Positions 35,385 through 41,797 of a DNA stretch of 41,797 bases are shown one piece after another. The translations under genes and the position numbers were made by a program. Position 1 is the first letter of the stretch. Every line of letters begins with the position of its first letter. Source of the stretch: Betaproteobacteria bacterium. Lineage in GTDB: Bacteria; Pseudomonadota; Gammaproteobacteria; Burkholderiales; Burkholderiaceae_C. Where the stretch lies: positions 1-41,797 of the forward strand of contig RFYK01000005.1 in assembly GCA_009925585.1 (NCBI GenBank). Direction: 5' to 3'. The notes below the pieces were generated by a model. That model did not search any database. It was given only the letters and a program-made list of their open reading frames with translations, and was not told the origin of the DNA.

Positions 35385-35768
35385 CTATGTTAACCACCGC
35401 CATAGCACATAGGTGCACAACGACCACACCGACAGCACCCACACCACACCCCATCGACTGACTGGTTTGGCCTCGTGAGTTTGCATCCATGTTTGGGCTT
35501 GCAGGCGACAGTCTTCTTTCACTTGCAGAGGTAACCACTTGACTGCCAACCACACCAGAGCGGGTACCAAGATCGCATCGTCAAGGTAACCCAACACGGG
35601 AATGAAATCGGGAATCAAATCAATTGGGCTGAGGGCATATGCCACAGCCAACGCAGCCACCCATTTTGGCAACAGCGGTGTCTGCGGATGTTTGCAAGCA
35701 AACCAGAGCATGACCGCGTCTTGTTTGATGCGTCGTGCCCAGGCACGAATGGCTTGTGACAACCGCAT
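35385..35768 (-). CDS. DUF1232 (YkvA-like) membrane protein
   Basis: A 127-residue protein with the DUF1232 core AYALSPIDLIPDFIPVLGYL followed by a hydrophobic region and a C-terminal span. The family is of unknown function. It lies between a small secreted protein gene (2-base gap) and the GDT1-family gene (4-base gap), so the three probably form one transcript. Confidence 0.9.
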   Translation of the reverse strand: MRLSQAIRAWARRIKQDAVMLWFACKHPQTPLLPKWVAALAVAYALSPIDLIPDFIPVLGYLDDAILVPALVWLAVKWLPLQVKEDCRLQAQTWMQTHEAKPVSRWGVVWVLSVWSLCTYVLWRWLT

Positions 35769-35770
35769 GC

Positions 35771-36112
35771 TCAGCGCTGTTCCACCAATCGGTCAAACAA
35801 CTCACGCGCGGCCTTGTTCACCGAATCTTCGGGATGGGTTTCGCAATGGGCATTGAGTTTTGACACGATGTCTTCGTTCGCAGGCAGCAAGCTGAACACA
35901 TCCTTGCCAGTTTGAGATTGGCGAGCATCGCTCAATCCACTGAGGTAGCCATACACCCACTCGCGCTGCACCACGGTGCTGAGATTGGCTTTGCGCGCTG
36001 TGTTCCAACCACTGCAAGGTCGGGCGGTCATGTCCATGGCCATGGAGAGGTTGCAAAAGCACCCAGCGGCAAGCGCCAGTGAAAAATAAAGATGTGAATT
36101 TAAATATCGCAT
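35771..36112 (-). CDS. Small secreted protein of unknown function, weakly HdeA/Rap1a-like
   Basis: A 113-residue protein with a signal peptide ending near CNLSMA. The mature part contains REWVYGYLSGLSDAR, a W..GY..G segment seen in small periplasmic HdeA/Rap1a-type proteins, plus two cysteines for a disulfide. Family membership is tentative. It is the first gene of the small operon with the DUF1232 and GDT1-like genes. Confidence 0.7.
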   Translation of the reverse strand: MRYLNSHLYFSLALAAGCFCNLSMAMDMTARPCSGWNTARKANLSTVVQREWVYGYLSGLSDARQSQTGKDVFSLLPANEDIVSKLNAHCETHPEDSVNKAARELFDRLVEQR

Positions 36113-36146
36113 GCAGCCAGTGTAAGACCGTCAGCTTGCGTACGGT

Positions 36147-36851
36147 TCAGGCGATGCCCAGATAGATTTTTCTGACATGGTCATCGTTGGCCAACGCACG
36201 GGCCAAGCCTTGCTGTGCGACTTGCCCATGTTCAAGAATGTAGGCGCGGTCCGCAATTTGCAATGCCGATTGGGCGTCTTGCTCAGCCATCAAAATGGCA
36301 ACACCGCTGTCGCGAATTTGACGAATGGCTTTGAAGATTTCCATCTTCAAACGGTGCGCAATGCCCACGGACGGTTCATCAAGCAGCAACAGTTTGGGCG
36401 AACCCATCAATGCACGACCGATGGCCACCATTTGCTGTTGCCCACCGGACAAGGTGCTGACCATTTGTTGACTGCGCTCTTGCAAAATTGGAAACAACTC
36501 ATAGACCTTGTGCAAGTCTGCGGCAACCGCCGCTTTGTTGTGGCGCAAGTAAGCACCAAGTTGTAAATTTTTCAGCACAGTCAATTCAGGAAACAAGCGT
36601 CGGCCTTCGGGGCAGTGGCAAATGCCCAAGCCCACCACACGCTCTGTGGCCACTTCATGCAAGTTGTGGCGATCAAAACGCAGCACGCCATGTGAATCGA
36701 TTGACCGTGAAATGGCTTTGAGCAAAGTGGATTTGCCCGCGCCATTGGGCCCCAACACGGCCACCAATTCACCCGGCATGACGTTCAAGCTGATGCTCTC
36801 TAAGGCCATGGCCTTGCCGTACGAGGCGCTGAGTTGGTTTAATTCAAGCAT
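36147..36851 (-). CDS. livF: ABC importer ATPase, LivF type
   Basis: A 234-residue ATPase with Walker A GPNGAGKST, signature LSGGQQQMVAIGRAL and Walker B LLLLDEPSVG. ATG 36851 lies eight bases before the livG stop; the longer frame to 36896 lies within livG. Fifth gene of a complete HAAT (branched-chain amino acid-type) importer cluster read from 40633. Such systems also import amides, urea or aromatic acids. The symbol is by family; the substrate is not known. Confidence 0.9.
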   Translation of the reverse strand: MLELNQLSASYGKAMALESISLNVMPGELVAVLGPNGAGKSTLLKAISRSIDSHGVLRFDRHNLHEVATERVVGLGICHCPEGRRLFPELTVLKNLQLGAYLRHNKAAVAADLHKVYELFPILQERSQQMVSTLSGGQQQMVAIGRALMGSPKLLLLDEPSVGIAHRLKMEIFKAIRQIRDSGVAILMAEQDAQSALQIADRAYILEHGQVAQQGLARALANDDHVRKIYLGIA

Positions 36852-37590
36852 GCTGGTCCATGTCCAACGGGTTTTGTTTGCCAATGTAGGCTTCAATGAC
36901 GCGCGGATGGTTCACGATGTCTGTCGGAGACCCTTCTGCAATGATTTCACCGAAATCGATGGCCACCACACGCGATACCAATTGCATGAATTCACGCAAC
37001 TTGTGTTCGATCAGCAAAATCGTCAAAGCTTGTTGCTGATGCAACTGTCGAATGAGGGCAGACAGCGCTTCGATTTCCGATGAACCCAATCCAGCGAACG
37101 GTTCGTCCAGCAGCAACAGTTCAGGTTCGGTGGCCAATGCGCGAGCTATTTCTAGGCGACGCAAATCACCGTAAGACAGCAACTCGCTGGGTTGTTGGGC
37201 TTTGTCTGCCAGACCGACTTGCGACAACAAGTGCATGGCGCGCTCACCCAAGTCTTGGTGCTTGACACGCGGCCCCAAGCTACCGACCAACACATTTTCA
37301 AGCACAGTCAAGCCCACAAATGGCCTGCACAGTTGAAAGGTACGTGCCACGCCCAGACCGACGATGGCGTTGGCTTTCATGTGTCGAATGGATTTGCCAT
37401 GCAGCAACACCTCTCCTGCGTCGGCAGGAATGAACCCTGTCAATAAATTGAATAACGTGGTCTTGCCAGCGCCATTGGGCCCCAAGATGCCAACGATTTC
37501 ACCGGAGTGCAATGTCATGTTGAAATGTTTCAACACATGCAATCCACCGAAATGTTTGTCCAGTTGATGGACTTGCAACAAGGCACTCAT
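36844..37590 (-). CDS. livG: ABC importer ATPase, LivG type
   Basis: A 248-residue ATPase with Walker A GPNGAGKTT, signature LSYGDLRRLEIARAL (Tyr-Gly in place of the usual Gly-Gly, common in LivG) and Walker B LLLLDEPFAG. ATG 37590 overlaps the livM stop as ATGA; the frame to 37698 runs into livM. The C-terminal VIEAYIG is typical. Confidence 0.92.
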   Translation of the reverse strand: MSALLQVHQLDKHFGGLHVLKHFNMTLHSGEIVGILGPNGAGKTTLFNLLTGFIPADAGEVLLHGKSIRHMKANAIVGLGVARTFQLCRPFVGLTVLENVLVGSLGPRVKHQDLGERAMHLLSQVGLADKAQQPSELLSYGDLRRLEIARALATEPELLLLDEPFAGLGSSEIEALSALIRQLHQQQALTILLIEHKLREFMQLVSRVVAIDFGEIIAEGSPTDIVNHPRVIEAYIGKQNPLDMDQHA

Positions 37591-38531
37591 GAGGCTTGTC
37601 CTTTGTGACGCAACTTGTGCCAGACAGGGGCGATGATGCCGTTCGGCAGGAAAAACAAAATGAAGATCAGCAGCAGGCTGTAAATCATCAACCGCCATTC
37701 ACCAAAGTTGCGCAGCCCTTCGGTCATCACGGTCAGCAGCAAAGCGCCTCCGACAGGACCAAAAATGCTGCCCATGCCGCCCACATAGACCATGGTGATG
37801 ATGGTGATGGACGTGACCACGGCAAACAGCTGAGGGCTGACTTGCAATTGGTAGTGCGCATACAGCGCGCCACCCAGACCGGCGAATGCAGCGCTGATCA
37901 CCAGCGACAGAATTTTGTATTGCGTGATGGGCAAACCGGCAGCCAAACATGTGGCTTCGTCTCCACGAATCGCGCGCAATATCAACCCCCAGCGAGATCT
38001 CGCCATCCATGACAAGAGCAACGTCACCACGCCCAACACTGCCAACACAAACCAGTAATAGTGCAAATGGTTGGCAATCAAGGGCGTGATGTCTTGTATG
38101 CCTTCCTCACCGCCGGTGTATTCCCAAAAGATCAGCATCAATCGCTGCATGATGACCGCAGAGGACAACATGGCCAATGCGAAATACGGTCCTTTCAAGC
38201 GCAAGGTGGGAAAACCGAGAACCAGTGCAAAGGCCATGGCCACCAGCATGGACACAGGCAAACTCCACCATGGGCCCCATCCCATTTGCACATTCAAAAA
38301 ACCAGCGGCATAAGCACCTACCCCAATGAACAACGAATGCCCAAAATTCTCACGACCGGTCAACCCTGACATGAAGTCCCAACTGACTGACCAAATGCCA
38401 TAGATGGCTGCCACGGTGAGCACGCCGACCAGATAGTTGCTGGTGAAGACCACAGGCAACGCGGCCAGTACAACCAATGCCAGTAAACCAAACCAACTGC
38501 TGATGGCATCCAGTCCTTTGAATGTTTTCAT
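37587..38531 (-). CDS. livM: ABC importer permease, LivM type
   Basis: A 314-residue inner-membrane permease with about eight spans and the family motif GLTGRENFGHSLFIGVGAYA. The C-terminal half carries the LivM EAA-like loop region (GDEATCLAAGLPITQYK). It pairs with LivH to form the membrane channel. The gene begins 15 bases after livH. Confidence 0.92.
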   Translation of the reverse strand: MKTFKGLDAISSWFGLLALVVLAALPVVFTSNYLVGVLTVAAIYGIWSVSWDFMSGLTGRENFGHSLFIGVGAYAAGFLNVQMGWGPWWSLPVSMLVAMAFALVLGFPTLRLKGPYFALAMLSSAVIMQRLMLIFWEYTGGEEGIQDITPLIANHLHYYWFVLAVLGVVTLLLSWMARSRWGLILRAIRGDEATCLAAGLPITQYKILSLVISAAFAGLGGALYAHYQLQVSPQLFAVVTSITIITMVYVGGMGSIFGPVGGALLLTVMTEGLRNFGEWRLMIYSLLLIFILFFLPNGIIAPVWHKLRHKGQAS

Positions 38532-38546
38532 GGTGGTGACAAAGCC

Positions 38547-39398
38547 TCAGAACGCTGCACGTTTGCCAAACAGGCCAGCAGGCCGAAACACCAGCATCAG
38601 CAAGGTGGCCAACACTGACACGATCTCTGTCCAGCTGCCTGAGACGCCGTACGCAACCAGTGTTTCTGCGTAGCCCAACATGAGTGCGGCGGCGATGCTG
38701 CCGGGAATGGAGCCCAAACCACCCACCACCACGATGGCAAATGCCTTGACGATGGGCAGCAAATGCATAGAGGGTTGAACCGATAAAAAGGGACCGGCCA
38801 TCACACCGGCCAGTGCAGCCAGACCAGCCGATATGCCCATCACCAACGAAAAAATGCGGTCACTGGGGATGCCCATGTATTTGGCGGCCAGAGGGTCTTG
38901 CGAGATCGCCAAGATGGCACTGCCTAAGCGGGTGAATTGAATGAAGGCATACAAGCCACCAATGGCAACAATGGCCACCACCAGTGTCAGCAAACGTTGG
39001 CCAGCCACATCCACACCCAACAGGTTGTACTTGGTGTCGATGAACGCGGGCACATTTCGGTACTCAGAACCAAATGTCAAAAACAGCGCTTGCTCAACCA
39101 CCAGTGCCGTGGCGAGCGAAATCATCAACACGCCCAGTTGAGAATGACGTTGGGGTCGTATCAGAATTTTTTCAACCAGCATGCCAAACACCGCCACCAG
39201 CGCAATGGACAGCAAGGCGGCTAACCACAAGGGCAAACCAGCCAGCGTGGTCAGCACATAGGCGCTGTAAGCACCTAAGGCATAAAACGAGCCGTGTGCC
39301 AAATTCAAAATGCGAGCCACGCCAAAGATCAGCGTGAAGCCGACCGCCAGCATGGCGTAAATGGCGCTGGTGACTGCGCCGTAAATCAATATCTCCAC
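38547..39398 (-). CDS. livH: ABC importer permease, LivH type
   Basis: A 283-residue permease of the LivH type (LTLIFGVARILNLAHGSFYALGAY, ISQDPLAAKYMGIPSDRIF). The start is probably GTG 39398, which overlaps the last base of the binding-protein stop; a TTG at 39413 would add five residues but lies inside the upstream gene. No ATG fits. Second gene of the operon. Confidence 0.9.
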   Translation of the reverse strand: MEILIYGAVTSAIYAMLAVGFTLIFGVARILNLAHGSFYALGAYSAYVLTTLAGLPLWLAALLSIALVAVFGMLVEKILIRPQRHSQLGVLMISLATALVVEQALFLTFGSEYRNVPAFIDTKYNLLGVDVAGQRLLTLVVAIVAIGGLYAFIQFTRLGSAILAISQDPLAAKYMGIPSDRIFSLVMGISAGLAALAGVMAGPFLSVQPSMHLLPIVKAFAIVVVGGLGSIPGSIAAALMLGYAETLVAYGVSGSWTEIVSVLATLLMLVFRPAGLFGKRAAF

Positions 39399-40633
39399 TA
39401 TTTCTTCATCCAAGGTGGCAATATGAATTTGCCTGTGCGCAATTCTTTGGGGTAGATGACTGCACGCTCACCTTTTTCTTGCCACTGCACAAACATGAAA
39501 TTAACTTTGCCTTTGCCAGTTTGGACATCATGCATGTCGTCAAAAGTGATTTCGCCAGCCACGCCTTCGTACTTGGTTTTTTCCAATTCTTTGATGACTT
39601 TGTCTGTGTCGAAACTGCCTGCACGTTTCACAGCCTCGGCATAGATGAACACCGCATCGTAAGCAAAGAATGCGGAGTAGACCGGAAAGTTGGCAGAGTT
39701 CTTTTTGAATTCATCAAAGAAGGGCACCGTTTTTTTGGTGATGGGTGCGCGGACAGCAAAGTTCGCGGCGATTTCTGAAATTGATTTGCCACCGATGCGG
39801 GTGAAAAAATCGCCGTCCATGCTTTTGACATCGATGCCACCGTAAGGCACGGGCACTTGCGCATCGTGCCATTGCTTGGCAAACACATCGCTTGAAGCAT
39901 GCGAGAGGATGACCACCATGTACTGCGCACCGCTGGACTTGACCTTGGCCAGCAGGGGAGAAAAGTCCGAAGTTTGCGTGTCAAACAATTCAGTCATGCG
40001 AATATCTGCGCCGACTTCCTTGGCGCCTTTTGACAAAATAGGTACCAAGTCCTGAACCCATTTCGCGTTTTCACCGACGATGGCAATGTTTTTGTAGCCC
40101 AATTCGCCAATCACAAAGTTGGAAATGAAATCAACCAGTGCGCGGGCCTGATGCGCAGCATTCACCGGTCCCACCCGGAATATGTATTTGTAGTTGTCGT
40201 AGTCTTGCTTGACTTTGTTGGTGATGGAAGGTGACGCTGCACCCACGCCCAAATAAATGGTTTTGGCCGCAGAGATATGCGGCAGTTGTGCCAAGGTCAC
40301 GCCACTGGTGTAGCCGCCGATCAGCAAATCGACTTTTTCGTCGGCGGTGAGTTTTTTGATGGCGCTGATGCCTGTCTCTGGGTTTTCTGTTTCATCAGCA
40401 GACACAAATTCAAATTTCCGTCCCAGTACGCCACCTTTTTTGTTGATTTCGTCCACCGCCATTTTGACGGCGGTCAGTGTGTCTCTGCCCACTTGCAACT
40501 GGACGGATGTGGGAACACCAATGCGAACTGGTTTGTCCTGTGACCACACAGAATGGTTGAAAAGCAAACCGCAAGCCGATATGCACAAGGCGATGACGGC
40601 ACGAAAATGGGTGAGCGAAGAAAAATTTGGCAC
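39398..40633 (-). CDS. ABC importer periplasmic binding protein, LivK-like
   Basis: A 411-residue type I periplasmic binding protein with a signal peptide (AVIALCISACGLLFNHSVWS). VRIGVPTSVQLQVGRDTLTA starts the fold; VDEINKKGGVLGRK and LIGGYTSGVTLAQLPHIS are typical. The start is GTG 40633, with AAAGGA upstream. First gene of the five-gene importer. Its ligand pocket cannot be read from sequence; amino acids, amides and aromatic acids are candidates. It is divergent from bciA across 201 bases that show no clear operator. Confidence 0.92.
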   Translation of the reverse strand: MPNFSSLTHFRAVIALCISACGLLFNHSVWSQDKPVRIGVPTSVQLQVGRDTLTAVKMAVDEINKKGGVLGRKFEFVSADETENPETGISAIKKLTADEKVDLLIGGYTSGVTLAQLPHISAAKTIYLGVGAASPSITNKVKQDYDNYKYIFRVGPVNAAHQARALVDFISNFVIGELGYKNIAIVGENAKWVQDLVPILSKGAKEVGADIRMTELFDTQTSDFSPLLAKVKSSGAQYMVVILSHASSDVFAKQWHDAQVPVPYGGIDVKSMDGDFFTRIGGKSISEIAANFAVRAPITKKTVPFFDEFKKNSANFPVYSAFFAYDAVFIYAEAVKRAGSFDTDKVIKELEKTKYEGVAGEITFDDMHDVQTGKGKVNFMFVQWQEKGERAVIYPKELRTGKFILPPWMKK

Positions 40634-40834
40634 AGACGTTTCCTTTGCAAAGAGGGGTGCAATTGCATTGGATTCTGAGAACAGCCTGTTTAAAAAAGCA
40701 ATAGGCTAAGCCCTGAGGGTTCGCTGAAAACAAGGGCATTGACCCCAAGCATTGGCATTGAAATAGATGCTTAAGTGATAACTGCAAGCCACGCAGGGAT
40801 GCACTAAAGTCAATTCATTTGACAGGGAAAGAAC

Positions 40835-41797
40835 ATGCGCGTGTTGTTGCTGGGAGCAACTGGAACCATAGGACAGGCAACGGCAACGGCCTTGGTGAAC
40901 CAAGGCCATGAAGTGGTGTGCTTGGTGCGTGACAAATCCATCGCGCAAGGGAATGCTTCGAGGGAGAAATTGCAACAGCTTCTGGCAGGCACCACACTGC
41001 AAGTGGGCAATGCCTTGGACGTGGCGTCGTTGGCCAAAGCGACATGGTTGCAGCAACCTTTTGACGCATTGGTTTCTTGCTTGGCGTCGCGCAACGGCAC
41101 CCCGCGTGACGCATGGGCAGTGGATTACCAAGCCCATGTTGAATGGTTGCAACTCGCCGTTGACAAAGGCATCGGGCATTTTGTGGTCTTGTCTGCCATG
41201 TGTGTGCAAAAACCTTTGCTTGGTTTTCAGCAAGCCAAATTGGCCTTTGAAAATGAACTCATCCGTTCGGGGTTGACCTATTCCATCGTCAGGCCCACTG
41301 CGTTTTTTAAATCGTTATCGGGTCAAGTCAAACGGTTGAAACAAGGCAAGCCATTTTTGTTGTTTGGCGATGGCCAATTAACGGCTTGCAAACCCATCAG
41401 TGACCATGATTTAGGTCGATTCATGGCCCAATGTTTGACAGACAAAACAATGCATCACACTATATTGCCAATTGGCGGACCAGGCCCTGCCATCACCCCG
41501 CGGCAACAAGGCGAATACCTGTTTAAGCTGATGGAAAAGACACCGCGTTTCAAGCATGTACCCGTTGCGTTGATGGACACCCTCATTGGCGTTTTCAACG
41601 TGCTTGGCAAAGTCCTGCCTCACATGGCGGACAAAGCAGAATTGGCTCGCATCGGGCGCTATTACGCGACTGAATCTATGCTGGTGTGGAACCCTGACAA
41701 GCTCACCTATGACGAGCATGCGACGCCTTCATTTGGCAGTCAAACCTTGTTTGATCATTACAAGCAAATGGTGGAGAACAATTGGGAGGTTGAATTG
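40835..41797 (+). CDS. bciA: 8-vinyl (proto)chlorophyllide reductase BciA, cut by the window edge
   Basis: At least 321 residues are visible and the frame is still open at the end. An N-terminal Rossmann site (LLLGATGTIGQATA) is followed by SCLASRNGTPRDAWAVDYQA, RPTAFFKSLSGQVKRLK, GKPFLLFGDGQLTACKPISD and GGPGPAITPRQQGEYLF. All are characteristic of BciA/DVR, the NADPH-dependent enzyme that reduces the 8-vinyl group in (bacterio)chlorophyll synthesis. ATG 40835 is chosen by the Rossmann start, with AGGGAAAG shortly upstream. This implies that the organism makes bacteriochlorophyll, or retains part of the pathway. Confidence 0.88.
   Translation, partial: MRVLLLGATGTIGQATATALVNQGHEVVCLVRDKSIAQGNASREKLQQLLAGTTLQVGNALDVASLAKATWLQQPFDALVSCLASRNGTPRDAWAVDYQAHVEWLQLAVDKGIGHFVVLSAMCVQKPLLGFQQAKLAFENELIRSGLTYSIVRPTAFFKSLSGQVKRLKQGKPFLLFGDGQLTACKPISDHDLGRFMAQCLTDKTMHHTILPIGGPGPAITPRQQGEYLFKLMEKTPRFKHVPVALMDTLIGVFNVLGKVLPHMADKAELARIGRYYATESMLVWNPDKLTYDEHATPSFGSQTLFDHYKQMVENNWEVEL

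Noticed and set aside
40634-40834. Possible PpsR/CrtJ site (TGT-N12-ACA) before bciA
   Set aside because: Inspection found no TGT and ACA at the right spacing; only a weak 6-bp repeat AAGCAT/ATGCTT is present.

Overview
The window looks like a freshwater-type betaproteobacterium of the order Burkholderiales, probably near Comamonadaceae. This is inferred from gene content and style: a PaaX-controlled paaABCDE set, soxXYZA, PQQ alcohol dehydrogenase accessory genes, a PF12000-type glycosyltransferase and, at the right edge, a BciA-type 8-vinyl reductase of bacteriochlorophyll synthesis. The last suggests an aerobic anoxygenic phototroph. No rRNA, tRNA, insertion sequence, CRISPR array or prophage gene was seen. 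Genes are very tightly packed. No stretch above 300 bases lacks a gene; the longest gaps are about 280 bases (1868-2147), 220 (24246-24465) and 200 (40634-40834).

Layout. 1-624: end of a molybdenum hydroxylase large subunit, with terminator. 796-9358: a quinoprotein region. A minus-strand operon encodes an ExbB-like protein, an ExbD-like protein, a membrane protein, a lipoprotein and a PQQ alcohol dehydrogenase. Beside it lies a substrate-binding-protein/cytochrome c fusion gene that appears broken by a deletion plus frameshift. Divergent to the operon are a PQQ-associated beta-propeller, a cytochrome b561 and a glycosyltransferase. 9362-11677: a cupin (cysteine dioxygenase-like) fused to four rhodanese domains. 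11789-12637: aroE. 12638-18304: a minus-strand operon of esterase, [2Fe-2S] subunit, Tat-exported molybdopterin subunit, soxX, soxY, soxZ and soxA, without soxB or soxCD. 18400-24245: small secreted proteins, a pentapeptide-repeat protein, a TerC-family protein, two PAP2 phosphatases, a SET-domain protein and a YkgJ/GNAT-like pair. 24466-28822: an RND efflux pair. 28894-33718: paaX divergent from paaABCDE with a strong palindrome between them. 33831-36112: a putative metalloprotease, a GDT1/UPF0016 transporter, a DUF1232 protein and a small secreted protein. 36147-40633: a complete branched-chain-amino-acid-type ABC importer. 40835-end: bciA.

How they may work together. The quinoprotein block would oxidise alcohols in the periplasm and pass electrons to cytochrome c; the ExbB/ExbD-like pair in the same operon suggests a proton-motive-force-driven partner, which is unusual. 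The molybdenum hydroxylase/Sox operon places a periplasmic hydroxylase that has no FAD subunit next to Sox c-type cytochromes and an atypical SoxY carrier, so it may be a dedicated sulfur or heterocycle oxidation system rather than standard thiosulfate oxidation. The paa genes perform only the epoxidation step of phenylacetyl-CoA; the rest of that pathway must lie elsewhere. These two operons are the best candidates for undescribed biology here.
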